Part shown: positions 54,002 to 62,675 of the stretch, piece by piece
How positions within the stretch are numbered: position 1 is the first letter of the stretch
Layout: every line of letters starts with the position of its first letter
From: Enterococcus innesii
GTDB taxonomy: Bacteria; Bacillota; Bacilli; Lactobacillales; Enterococcaceae
NCBI GenBank assembly: GCA_018982785.1
Contig: JAHHEN010000004.1
Span: 253,001-317,000, forward strand
DNA: 64,000 nucleotides
Direction: 5' to 3'
Notes under the pieces: generated by a model
Seen by the model: only the letters and a program-made list of their open reading frames with translations
What the model was told of the DNA's origin: nothing
The model's database searches: none
Position numbers and translations under genes: made by a program

Positions 54002-55723
54002 ATGGCCTATCAAGCATTATATCGTGTTTGGCGTTCTCAGCGTTTTGATGATGTTGTCGGACAAAAAGCAATTACCCAAACCTTAAAAAATGCAATCGAT
54101 CAAAACCAGATCTCGCATGCCTATTTGTTTACGGGTCCTCGAGGAACCGGGAAAACAAGTGCAGCGAAAATTTTTGCCAAAGCCATCAATTGTCCAAACC
54201 AGGTCAACGGTGAGCCTTGCAATGAGTGCGACATGTGTCGCTCAATCACAGCAGGGACGCAAGAAGACGTGATCGAAATCGATGCGGCAAGCAACAACGG
54301 TGTAGAAGAAATTCGCTTTATTCGTGATCGTGCGAACTATGCACCGACCCAAGCTGAATACAAAGTTTATATCATCGATGAAGTGCACATGCTGTCGACA
54401 GGGGCCTTCAACGCGTTACTAAAAACATTGGAAGAACCAAGGAAAAATGTTGTCTTTATTTTGGCAACAACAGAGCCCCATAAGATTCCAGCAACGATCA
54501 TTTCTCGTACCCAACGCTTTGATTTCAAACGAATCAATACGCAAGACATCGTGGGTCATTTGGAAACGGTCCTTACTACTAGTGAGATCAATTACGAAGC
54601 AGAAGCTTTACAGATCATTGCACGAGCCGCAGAAGGCGGGATGCGGGATGCCTTGAGTATTACCGACCAGGCGATCGCTTTTAGTGATGGAACCGTAACG
54701 ACCCAAGATGCTTTAGAAGTGACGGGCAGCTTGTCCTATGAAATGATGGACCGTCTGATGCAGGCTTGTGGGGAAAAAGAAGTTGCCGATGCGTTAGCGA
54801 CCTTGCGGGAGTTATTAGCCTCTGGTAAAGAAGCCCGCCGTTTATTGGAAAACTTGTTGGTTTATTGTCGAGACTTGCTGATGTATCAACAAGCGCCGCA
54901 GCTGCTATCTGAAAAGTCGTTGCAGTTGACTGAAGCGTTTCAAACACTGGCAAAAAATACCCCGCCAGCAAAGATCTATCACTGGATCACGGTCTTAAAC
55001 GATACGCAAAATGAAGTACGATTTACCAACAATCCTACGATTTATTTGGAAGTGGCTGTGGTCAAATTAGCCAATGATCCAGAAAGTGCTGCTGTTGCTA
55101 GCAATTCAGCTGACAATAGTCAAGAAGTGGCGCAGTTGCGTCAAGCACTGCAAAAGCTTCAAGCAGAAGTACAACGACTGCAAGAGAATCGACCAGCGGG
55201 TGCCGTTGCTGAGACCAACGCGCCAGTGAAGAAAACCAAGGCGACCACTACGTTCCGTTTACCAAAGGAACGCGTGTTCCAAGTACTGAAAAGTGCCACG
55301 AAGAAAGACTTGGCAAATGTTCGTAATGTCTGGGACGATCTTTTGATGTCTCTTTCCGTGACGCAAAGAGCGATGCTGCACTCCAGTGAAGCAAAAGCTG
55401 CCAGCGAATCGGGCGTCGTGATCGCTTTTGACTATGAGATCTTATGCCAACGAGCAAGTAACGACCAAGAGTTTCAATTGATGATCCATAATCAATTGTC
55501 CCGTATGATCAAAGACTACGCGCCGCAGGCTGTCTTTATTACAAAAGAAAGTTGGCCGGCGCTAAGACAAGAGTTTTTGGCTGGCGGTCAAGCAACGGAA
55601 GAGTCGGAAATTGAAGTAGAGCAAGAGGATACCGAAGTGGTCTCTGTCGAACCAGAAAATGATGACTTAGTAACCAAAGCGCAAGAGTTATTTGGTGAAT
55701 TAACCAGCATTGAAGAAAATTAA
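54002..55723 (+). CDS. dnaX: DNA polymerase III subunits gamma/tau
   Basis: A 573-residue clamp-loader ATPase. MAYQALYRVWRSQRFDDVVG starts the protein; Walker A is GPRGTGKTS, zinc cysteines lie in INCPNQVNGEPCNECDMC, Walker B is IIDEVHMLS, and sensor 1 is ATTEPHKIPATI. The C-terminal region (coiled LRQALQKLQAEVQRLQ onward) contacts the polymerase. ATG 54002 matches the conserved start; an extra in-frame GTG lies at 53990. TATAAT at 53960 is a likely -10. First gene of the dnaX-to-rsmI operon. Confidence 0.96.
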   Translation: MAYQALYRVWRSQRFDDVVGQKAITQTLKNAIDQNQISHAYLFTGPRGTGKTSAAKIFAKAINCPNQVNGEPCNECDMCRSITAGTQEDVIEIDAASNNGVEEIRFIRDRANYAPTQAEYKVYIIDEVHMLSTGAFNALLKTLEEPRKNVVFILATTEPHKIPATIISRTQRFDFKRINTQDIVGHLETVLTTSEINYEAEALQIIARAAEGGMRDALSITDQAIAFSDGTVTTQDALEVTGSLSYEMMDRLMQACGEKEVADALATLRELLASGKEARRLLENLLVYCRDLLMYQQAPQLLSEKSLQLTEAFQTLAKNTPPAKIYHWITVLNDTQNEVRFTNNPTIYLEVAVVKLANDPESAAVASNSADNSQEVAQLRQALQKLQAEVQRLQENRPAGAVAETNAPVKKTKATTTFRLPKERVFQVLKSATKKDLANVRNVWDDLLMSLSVTQRAMLHSSEAKAASESGVVIAFDYEILCQRASNDQEFQLMIHNQLSRMIKDYAPQAVFITKESWPALRQEFLAGGQATEESEIEVEQEDTEVVSVEPENDDLVTKAQELFGELTSIEEN

Positions 55724-55743
55724 TGAAAATGGAGTGATGGATA

Positions 55744-56058
55744 ATGATGCGAGGCATGGGAAATATGCAAGGCATGATGAAACAAATGCAAAAAATGCAA
55801 AAAGAAATGATGAAAGAACAAGAAGCGCTGAACAGCAAACAATTTATCGGCGAATCGACAAATGGCTATGTCAAAGCGACCTTTACTGGCGATAAGACGT
55901 TACAAGACATTGCTATCAATGAAGCGATCGTTGATGCAGACGACGTGGAAATGCTGCAAGATATGATCATCCTAGCAGTAAACGATGGTTTAAAGAAAAT
56001 TGAAAAAGAATCGGAACAAACAATGGGCAAATATACACGAAACATTCCGGGTCTATAA
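55744..56058 (+). CDS. YbaB/EbfC family nucleoid-associated protein
   Basis: A 104-residue DNA-binding protein. The Met-rich start ([20 protein letters not shown]) and [20 protein letters not shown] are family hallmarks. Usually encoded between dnaX and recR, as here. TGGAGTGA precedes ATG 55744. Exact role is unclear; it bends DNA and may assist recombination. Confidence 0.95.
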   Translation: MMRGMGNMQGMMKQMQKMQKEMMKEQEALNSKQFIGESTNGYVKATFTGDKTLQDIAINEAIVDADDVEMLQDMIILAVNDGLKKIEKESEQTMGKYTRNIPGL

Positions 56059-56072
56059 AAGGAGAAATGACG

Positions 56073-56669
56073 GTGCAATATCCTGAACCGATCGCCCGAT
56101 TGATCGACAGTTACATGAAACTGCCGGGAATCGGCCAAAAAACCGCAACACGTTTGGCGTTTTATACGATTGATATGAAAGAAGAAGTCGTGAATGAGTT
56201 TGCCAAATCACTGCTTAGTGTCAAACGAGATTTGCACTTTTGTAGTATCTGTGGAAATATAACGGAAGAAGATCCTTGTGAGATCTGCAGTGATCCCACA
56301 AGAGACAAAGAAACGATTTTAGTGGTGGAAGAGCCTAAAGATGTGATGGCGTTAGAAAAAGTCCGCGAGTATCATGGACTTTATCATGTGCTTCACGGTG
56401 TGCTATCCCCAATGGAGGGAACCGGACCAGAAGATATCAACATTGCATCGCTAATACAGCGGCTGCACGATGATCAGGTCAAAGAAGTGATAATTGCGAC
56501 CAATGCGACCACGGAAGGCGAAGCAACGGCGATGTATATGTCGCGTTTGATTAAGCCTGCTGGTATTAAAGTCACGCGTTTGGCTCATGGGTTATCTGTG
56601 GGCAGCGATATTGAGTACGCGGATGAAGTGACCTTGCTTAAAGCAGTAGAAGGTCGCCGAGAATTATAA
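56073..56669 (+). CDS. recR: recombination mediator RecR
   Basis: A 198-residue protein that forms a DNA clamp and works with RecO/RecF to load RecA. In order: helix-hairpin-helix ([15 protein letters not shown]), zinc finger ([16 protein letters not shown]), Toprim ([16 protein letters not shown]) and C-terminal Walker-like segment. GTG 56073 is preferred to ATG 56067, since GGAG is only two bases from that ATG and the length then equals the standard 198. Confidence 0.96.
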   Translation: MQYPEPIARLIDSYMKLPGIGQKTATRLAFYTIDMKEEVVNEFAKSLLSVKRDLHFCSICGNITEEDPCEICSDPTRDKETILVVEEPKDVMALEKVREYHGLYHVLHGVLSPMEGTGPEDINIASLIQRLHDDQVKEVIIATNATTEGEATAMYMSRLIKPAGIKVTRLAHGLSVGSDIEYADEVTLLKAVEGRREL

Positions 56670-56690
56670 TAGATATTGGAGGCAATTAGG

Positions 56691-57338
56691 GTGAATGGAT
56701 TGTTTATAACCATCGAAGGACCTGATGGCGCTGGTAAGACCAGTGTGATCGAAGAGTTGTATCCTCGATTACAGCTCGAAGCAACAAGAAAGATCGTCAA
56801 GACAAGAGAACCTGGCGGAGTCAAGATTGCTGAAAAGATACGTAAAATTATATTAGATCCTCGAAATGAGGAAATGGATGAGCGGACAGAAGCCTTGCTT
56901 TACGCAGCAGCTCGTCGCCAACACTTGATTGAGGTTGTCCTGCCGGCATTGAATGCCGGGCACATCGTGATCTGTGACCGTTTTGTCGACAGTTCGTTGG
57001 CTTATCAAGGAGCTGGCCGGCGGATCGGGATTCCTGAAATCGCCCGGATCAACGAGTTTGCGACGGAGGGAACGACCCCTGATTTTACGTTGTACCTAGA
57101 TGTCGACTCAGATACTGGTTTGCGACGCATTCAGGAAAACCGTGCCCATCAATATGACCGTCTTGATTCGGAAGGATTGGAGTTTCATCAACGCGTCCGT
57201 CATGCGTATCTAAAGCTGGCGGAAGAAAATCCTGTACGCATTCATAAGATTGATGCTAGAATGGGGTTACAAGAAGTTGTTGAATCCAGCTATTCAGCAA
57301 TCGTTGAATCGTATCCTGCTTACTTCAAATCAATCTAA
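56691..57338 (+). CDS. tmk: thymidylate kinase
   Basis: A 215-residue enzyme phosphorylating dTMP to dTDP. P-loop EGPDGAGKTS, TREPGG, DR motif ICDRFVDSSLAYQGAGR and LDVDSDTGLRR are all present. GTG 56691 has GGAGG eight bases upstream. Fourth gene of the dnaX operon; supplies dTTP for replication. Confidence 0.96.
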   Translation: MNGLFITIEGPDGAGKTSVIEELYPRLQLEATRKIVKTREPGGVKIAEKIRKIILDPRNEEMDERTEALLYAAARRQHLIEVVLPALNAGHIVICDRFVDSSLAYQGAGRRIGIPEIARINEFATEGTTPDFTLYLDVDSDTGLRRIQENRAHQYDRLDSEGLEFHQRVRHAYLKLAEENPVRIHKIDARMGLQEVVESSYSAIVESYPAYFKSI

Positions 57339-57352
57339 GGTAGGCTGGATAA

Positions 57353-57699
<347 letters not shown>

Positions 57700-57713
57700 A
57701 AAAGGAGCATTTC

Positions 57714-58646
57714 ATGGAGGAGTTATTTCTACAAGAATATCAGCCTCTTGTTTTTGCCCAACTAAAAAAAAGTATCAAGCATGGGCGCATTGCTCATGCT
57801 TATCTTTTTGAAGGGGACAAGGGGACTGGCAAGCATGAGTTAAGTCTATGGCTCGCAAAACGCCTTTTTTGTACCGACGTGCAAGAAGAAGCACCTTGCG
57901 GGAAATGCAGTAACTGTGTGCGGATTGCTCAAGGAGAGCATCCGGACGTTATCCAAATAGAACCAGATGGACAGATGATCAAAGTTGATCAGATTCGGCA
58001 ACTACAAGAAGAATTCTCAAAAAGCGGTTTTGAGAGCCGTTTAAAGATTTTTATTTTGTCTCAAGCAGATAAAATGAACAACAGCGCTGCCAACAGTTTA
58101 TTAAAGTTTTTGGAAGAACCGGTGGGAAACTTTTTGGCAATCTTAGAAACGGAGAGCCTTGGTCGTATTTTGCCAACCATCCAGTCTCGCTGTCAGATCA
58201 TTCATTTCTCTCCTTTGTCAAAAGAAAAACTGCAAGAAAAGTTACAAGAAGAGGGACTTTCTAAAGAGACAAGCCGACTTCTAAGCCACTTGACCAATAG
58301 TTATCATAAAGCAGTTGAAATCTCGCAAGATGAATGGTTTAATGAAACTAAGGATGCTGTTAAGCGTTGGGTGAATTACCTTTTGAAGAAAGATCCGCAA
58401 GCATTTATTTTTGTTCAGAAAAAATTATTGGGTCTAGCAAAAGAAAAAAATCAGCAATCAGAAATCTTTTTGCTCTTGTTATTTTACTTTCAAGAGGAGC
58501 GGGATCGATTGTTGGCGCAAGGTTTATGGGGAAAAGAGATCAATCGTGCCATTGAAGCCGCATTGCAAGCACAAAAAAAGCTGCAAGCCAATGTGTCTTT
58601 TCAAGGTGTGGCAGAACAATTTTCCGTGAAAATCATCTATGGATAA
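57714..58646 (+). CDS. holB: DNA polymerase III subunit delta'
   Basis: A 310-residue clamp-loader subunit. Degenerate P-loop FEGDKGTGKHELS, zinc-binding segment CTDVQEEAPCGKCSNC, and the SRC motif TIQSRCQIIHF. AAAGGAG precedes ATG 57714. It follows darA by 14 bases in the dnaX-to-rsmI operon, the usual Firmicutes order. Confidence 0.94.
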   Translation: MEELFLQEYQPLVFAQLKKSIKHGRIAHAYLFEGDKGTGKHELSLWLAKRLFCTDVQEEAPCGKCSNCVRIAQGEHPDVIQIEPDGQMIKVDQIRQLQEEFSKSGFESRLKIFILSQADKMNNSAANSLLKFLEEPVGNFLAILETESLGRILPTIQSRCQIIHFSPLSKEKLQEKLQEEGLSKETSRLLSHLTNSYHKAVEISQDEWFNETKDAVKRWVNYLLKKDPQAFIFVQKKLLGLAKEKNQQSEIFLLLLFYFQEERDRLLAQGLWGKEINRAIEAALQAQKKLQANVSFQGVAEQFSVKIIYG

Positions 58647-58675
58647 TATGCAGCAGCCGGAAAAGGAGACCAGAG

Positions 58676-59476
58676 ATGATCGAAGTTGTCGGAGTGCGTT
58701 ACCATGACGTAGGCCAGATTTATTTTTACGCACCGAAAAAACAGACCTATACCATAAATGACCAAGTCATCGTGGAATCACAAGATGCCAAATGTCTTGC
58801 TACGGTGGTTACCAAAAGCAGAAAAATGGACGAAAGCGATCTGCCTCAGATAGTCAAACCGATTCTACGTCGGGCGACGAAGAAAGATTTGGAACAAGCG
58901 GCAGCCAATCAACAAGCGGCAGAGGAAGCCTTAAAAATCGGAAAAGAAAAAATCCGGGCGCACCAGCTGCCGATGAAACTGATTCGAGTAGCTTATACCT
59001 TCGAGCGAACAAAGCTGATTTTCTCGTTTACCGCAGAAAGCCGTGTTGATTTTCGTGAATTAGTCAAAGACTTGGCAAGTGAATTTCATACTCGGATCGA
59101 ACTGCGCCAAATCGGCGTCAGAGATGAAGCCAAAGCACTAGGGGGAGTGGGTCCTTGCGGGCGAAAACTGTGCTGTGCGACGTTTCTAGGAGATTTTATT
59201 CCCGTATCCATTAAGATGGCTAAAGATCAAGGACTTTCTTTGAATCCTACGAAAATCTCAGGATTATGCGGTCGCTTGATGTGTTGTCTTAAGTACGAAA
59301 GTGAAGAATATGAGCGGGCAAAAAAAGAATTGCCGGATCGCGGCAAGGAAGTTGAAACGCCAGATGGCAAAGGACGTGTCGTTGGGCTGGATCTGTTAAG
59401 CCGGGTGATCAAAGTTCGTTTGCATGATCGGCAAACACCAATCGAATATGATTATGAAGAGCTAGTGACAAAATAA
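58676..59476 (+). CDS. ricT: PSP1-domain regulatory iron-sulfur protein RicT (YaaT)
   Basis: A 266-residue cytoplasmic protein of the PSP1 family. The cysteine-rich core GGVGPCGRKLCCATFLGDF and SGLCGRLMCCLKYESEEY is diagnostic. In Bacillus RicT joins RicA and RicF to hold Fe-S clusters and steer RNase Y mRNA processing; sporulation is only one output, so its presence in a non-sporulating coccus fits the RNA role. AAAAGGAG precedes ATG 58676. Followed by yabA, as in Bacillus. Confidence 0.93.
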   Translation: MIEVVGVRYHDVGQIYFYAPKKQTYTINDQVIVESQDAKCLATVVTKSRKMDESDLPQIVKPILRRATKKDLEQAAANQQAAEEALKIGKEKIRAHQLPMKLIRVAYTFERTKLIFSFTAESRVDFRELVKDLASEFHTRIELRQIGVRDEAKALGGVGPCGRKLCCATFLGDFIPVSIKMAKDQGLSLNPTKISGLCGRLMCCLKYESEEYERAKKELPDRGKEVETPDGKGRVVGLDLLSRVIKVRLHDRQTPIEYDYEELVTK

Positions 59477-59489
59477 GTAGGTGACCATA

Positions 59490-59843
59490 ATGAGCATGGA
59501 CAAACGATCAATATATGACGGATTGAATCAGTTAGAATCGGAGTTGCAAAATTCCTTAAATAATCTAGCAGAAATGAAGCAGTCTTTGCAAGAAATCGTC
59601 GAAAAAAATACGACATTAGAATTGGAAAATCAACGCTTACGTGAACACATTCGTGAGTTGAACCAAGTGGCAGATGCACCTGCTGAATCGGTCAAGCAGG
59701 AACTTTCTAAATCACGGATGAATTTAGAAAAGATTTACGAAGAAGGATTTCATGTTTGTTATGACTTATACGGTTCTCGCAGAGAACATGACGAACCTTG
59801 TGCATTTTGTCTAGAAGTGATCTATCGTGAAAGCGGCAAATAA
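59490..59843 (+). CDS. yabA: replication initiation control protein YabA
   Basis: A 117-residue protein that restrains initiation by linking DnaA to the DnaN clamp. An N-terminal leucine-rich coiled coil (about residues 8-55) leads to a zinc-binding C-terminal domain (FHVCYDLYGSRREHDEPCAFC). The start is uncertain between ATG 59490 and 59496; AGGTGA lies just upstream of both. Confidence 0.93.
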   Translation: MSMDKRSIYDGLNQLESELQNSLNNLAEMKQSLQEIVEKNTTLELENQRLREHIRELNQVADAPAESVKQELSKSRMNLEKIYEEGFHVCYDLYGSRREHDEPCAFCLEVIYRESGK

Positions 59844-59874
59844 CTGACTGACAGTCTAATAGGTTCGTTAGAAA

Positions 59875-59901
59875 AAGATCAGTTTCCACTGGTCTTTTTT
59901 T
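59875..59901 (+). terminator. intrinsic terminator inside the operon, before rsmI
   Basis: GATCAGT / ACTGGTC stem and seven Ts, ending only 15 bases before the rsmI start. It may reduce readthrough into rsmI. Confidence 0.7.
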
Positions 59902-59916
59902 CGAAAGGAGCAGTAC

Positions 59917-60777
59917 ATGCAAAAGCAACAAAGTTATAAACAAGATACTGGAAAACTGTATCTTGTTCCGACACCGATCGGGAACTTGGAAGATATGACG
60001 GTCCGGTGTGTCAAAATTTTAAAAGAAGCGGACCTGATCGCAAGTGAAGATACTCGTAATACTCAGAAATTGTTGAATCATTTTGAGATCACAACACCGC
60101 AAAAAAGCTTACATGAACACAATTATAAAGAGCGAGTTCCGCAGTTGGTAGAACAGCTGCAGATGGGCAAGACCATTGCCCAATGCAGCGATGCTGGTAT
60201 GCCCTCCATCAGTGATCCGGGGCATGAATTAGTCAAGGCGTGCTTGGTCGAAGGAATTGCGGTTATTGCGCTTCCAGGACCTACGGCTGGTTTGACCGCT
60301 CTGATCGCTTCTGGCTTATCACCGCAACCAAACCTCTTTTATGGCTTTTTACCTCGTAAGAAAAAAGAACAAAAACAAGCCTTGAGTGAATTAGCGACCC
60401 AGAAAGCAACGATGATTTTCTATGAATCACCCTATCGAATCGCTGCGACGATTGAAACGATGCGGGAGGTATTTGGTGAACGGCAGGCAGTCATCTGCCG
60501 TGAATTGACGAAAATCCATGAAGAATACTTGCGAGGAACCTTTTCTGAATTGATCGACTATTTAGAGCAGCAGCTAATCAAAGGAGAATGTTGTCTGTTG
60601 GTGGAAGGGTCTTCTGAAATACAAGAAATTGTTTATGAAGGAAGTTACGCAGAACAAGTGGCTGCCTTGATGCAAGAGGCCGAATTGTCCTCAAAAGAAG
60701 CGATCAAAGAAGTGGCTAAGCGTAATCAAGTAAAGAAACAGCTTGTCTATCAAGCGTATCACCAAATAGAAGAGTAA
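59917..60777 (+). CDS. rsmI: 16S rRNA (cytidine(1402)-2'-O)-methyltransferase RsmI
   Basis: A 286-residue tetrapyrrole-methylase-fold enzyme. GKLYLVPTPIGNLEDMTVR, SEDTRNTQKLLNHF, CSDAGMPSISDPGHELV and ALPGPTAGLTALIASGL are hallmark motifs. AAAGGAGCAG precedes ATG 59917 and overlaps the tail of the internal terminator. Last gene of the dnaX operon. Confidence 0.96.
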   Translation: MQKQQSYKQDTGKLYLVPTPIGNLEDMTVRCVKILKEADLIASEDTRNTQKLLNHFEITTPQKSLHEHNYKERVPQLVEQLQMGKTIAQCSDAGMPSISDPGHELVKACLVEGIAVIALPGPTAGLTALIASGLSPQPNLFYGFLPRKKKEQKQALSELATQKATMIFYESPYRIAATIETMREVFGERQAVICRELTKIHEEYLRGTFSELIDYLEQQLIKGECCLLVEGSSEIQEIVYEGSYAEQVAALMQEAELSSKEAIKEVAKRNQVKKQLVYQAYHQIEE

Positions 60778-60779
60778 TC

Positions 60780-60808
60780 ATACCGAGACTTCTCTCGGTA
60801 TTTTTTTT
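60780..60808 (+). terminator. terminator after rsmI
   Basis: ATACCGAG / CTCGGTAT perfect stem, ACTTCT loop, seven or eight Ts. Confidence 0.9.
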
Positions 60809-60826
60809 GTATCACACGCCTGCTTA

Positions 60827-60843
60827 TGTGATATTATCTAACA
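60827..60843. promoter_or_regulatory. GlnR/TnrA box 1 upstream of amtB
   Basis: TGTGA-N7-TAACA, an exact match to TGTNA-N7-TNACA. It covers a possible -10 (TATTAT, 60832-60837) of amtB, a position suited to repression by GlnR when nitrogen is plentiful. Confidence 0.8.
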
Positions 60844-60855
60844 TATAAAGTCAGC

Positions 60856-60870
60856 TATTTTCAGAAAAAT
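60856..60870. promoter_or_regulatory. CodY-like box between the GlnR boxes
   Basis: TATTTTCAGAAAAAT matches AATTTTCWGAAAATT at 13 of 15 bases. TCAGAAAAATC repeats at 60861 and 60881, exactly 20 bases apart. Confidence 0.5.
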
Positions 60871-60911
60871 CATGTTTTTCTCAGAAAAATCTAGATTATT
60901 CGAAAATATGG

Positions 60912-60928
60912 TGTTAGGATAGCTAACA
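60912..60928. promoter_or_regulatory. GlnR/TnrA box 2 upstream of amtB
   Basis: TGTTA-N7-TAACA, exact match to TGTNA-N7-TNACA, 85 bases after box 1 and just before the ribosome site. Confidence 0.8.
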
Positions 60929-60950
60929 TATAGAAAGGGAGGCGTGTAAA

Positions 60951-62168
60951 ATGGATACAGGGAATATTGCATTTATTTTAATTTGTAGCGGTATGGTTTT
61001 TCTAATGACTCCAGCATTGGCATTTTTTTATGGAGGATTGGAACGACGCAAAAACATCCTCAATACCATGATGATGGTGATTTGTACGATGGGCTTGGCG
61101 TCCGTCCTCTGGGTCGCTCTAGGGTATACATTATCCTTTAGCGGGACAGGATCATTTATTGGCAATTTAGACAAAGTCTTTTTCAATCATGTTTCGATGT
61201 CAGAAGGAGAGGGAATTCCTGAAGGGTTATTTGCTGCCTTTCAAATGATGTTTGCTTTGATCACAACGGCGATCATCACTGGATCAGTTGTTGGAAGAAT
61301 GCGGTTCTCTGCTATTTTCCTATTTATTGGCTTCTGGCTGGTTTTCGTGTATTTTCCAATGGCGCATATGGTGTGGGGCGGCGGCTTCTTAGATGCGATC
61401 GGCTCGATCGACTTTGCAGGAGGCAATGTCGTTCATATCAGCTCAGGAATCAGTGGGTTAGTCTTAGCGATCGTTGTCGGCAAACGACGAGAATTTCATC
61501 AAACGGAATATCGACCTCATAATATTCCCTTCGTTGTTCTAGGAGCGGGATTGCTATGGTTCGGTTGGTTTGGCTTTAATGCCGGCTCTGCTCTAGCAGC
61601 TGATGGCCTAGCGATCCACGCCTTGATGACCACGAATACGGCAGCAGCCAGTGCAATGCTGTCTTGGATGTTGATTGAAAAACTCGTCGTGGGCAAACCG
61701 ACGATCGTCGGTGCTTGTACCGGAGCAGTGGTGGGCTTAGTTGCGATTACTCCAGGGGCGGGGTTTGTCTCCCTTTGGTCTTCCTTTATCATTGGCGCTT
61801 TAGTCAGTCCATTTTGTTACTTCTTTATTTCTGTCATCAAACATCGATTAGGCTTAGATGATGCTTTGGATGCCTTTGGGTGCCATGGGGTAGGCGGAAT
61901 CTTTGGCGGTTTGATGACCGGAATTTTTGCTGATCCAGCTGTTGGTGGACATTCAGGATTGCTTTATGGCGGTATTGATCTTTTTATCGCACAGGCCGAA
62001 AGTATCGTATTTACGATTTTGTTCGCTGGTATCCTATCCTTTGTCATTATCACCTTGATCAAATGGGTGATGCCGATTCGGGTCTCTCAGCAAGAAGAAG
62101 CGGTGGGGATGGATCGGATCGAACATGATGAAACGGCCTATCCTACCTTTATGGGGTTAGATTCTTAA
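60951..62168 (+). CDS. amtB: ammonium transporter AmtB
   Basis: A 405-residue channel with about eleven transmembrane helices. The twin pore histidines are in GGNVVHISSGISGL and FGCHGVGGIFGGLMTG, and the start MDTGNIAFILICSGMVFLMT, and FYGGLERRKNIL are typical. GAAAGGGAGG precedes ATG 60951. It pairs with glnK, which plugs the channel when nitrogen is ample. Two GlnR boxes and a CodY-like box precede it, so expression should follow nitrogen and amino acid status. Confidence 0.96.
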   Translation: MDTGNIAFILICSGMVFLMTPALAFFYGGLERRKNILNTMMMVICTMGLASVLWVALGYTLSFSGTGSFIGNLDKVFFNHVSMSEGEGIPEGLFAAFQMMFALITTAIITGSVVGRMRFSAIFLFIGFWLVFVYFPMAHMVWGGGFLDAIGSIDFAGGNVVHISSGISGLVLAIVVGKRREFHQTEYRPHNIPFVVLGAGLLWFGWFGFNAGSALAADGLAIHALMTTNTAAASAMLSWMLIEKLVVGKPTIVGACTGAVVGLVAITPGAGFVSLWSSFIIGALVSPFCYFFISVIKHRLGLDDALDAFGCHGVGGIFGGLMTGIFADPAVGGHSGLLYGGIDLFIAQAESIVFTILFAGILSFVIITLIKWVMPIRVSQQEEAVGMDRIEHDETAYPTFMGLDS

Positions 62169-62184
62169 GAGTGGAGGAGCAGTC

Positions 62185-62525
62185 ATGAAAAAGTTGAAGC
62201 GATTATTCGCCAAGAAAAATTAGAGGAGCTAAAAGCCGCATTGGATCAATCGGATCTGATCAGCGGGATGACGGTCAGTCAAGTCCTCGGATGTGGCAAT
62301 CAAAAAGGCCTAAAAGAGTTTATTCGTGGCCAAGAAGTGATCACGACTCTTTTACCAAAAGTAAATGTCCGTTTCGTTTTAGCAGATGAAAAAGTTAACG
62401 ATGTGATTGAGTTGATTTTATCGATCTGTCGAACAGATGAAGTCGGTGATGGCAAAATATTCGTCTACCCGTTGGAAGAAGCGATTCGGATTCGCACCAA
62501 TGAACGAGGGGAAGCCGCCTTATAA
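62185..62525 (+). pseudogene. glnK: PII regulatory protein GlnK, frameshifted as written
   Basis: ATG 62185, behind GGAGGAG, reads only 12 codons as written. One more A in the run 62188-62192 gives MKKVEAIIRQEKLEELKAAL and a 113-residue PII protein ending ERGEAAL, the normal length. QKGLKEFIRGQEVITTLLPK is the T-loop: the tyrosine uridylylated in E. coli (RGAEYMVDF) is valine here. GDGKIFVYPLEEAIRIRT is the PII C-terminal signature. It follows amtB by 16 bases. The lesion is probably a sequence error. Confidence 0.92.
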
Positions 62526-62576
62526 CAGAAATTCTTAGACTATGAACTTTGCAGCAAAAGCAGTGAACGTAGAGGG

Positions 62577-62603
62577 AAGGACCAATGAAAATTGGTCCTT
62601 TTT
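62577..62603 (+). terminator. terminator after glnK
   Basis: AAGGACCAAT / ATTGGTCCTT perfect stem, GAAA loop, TTT. Confidence 0.88.
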
Positions 62604-62675
62604 GCGTGCTTCGCTTGATTCCTTGCTTGATAGGGAACCTCTGTTCGTTTATAATGAGAAGTGAGGTGAGCAACG

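Noticed and set aside
54002..55723. Programmed frameshift producing a short gamma form from dnaX
   Set aside because: No A-rich slippery heptamer with stem-loop was seen; the frame is continuous to the full tau length.
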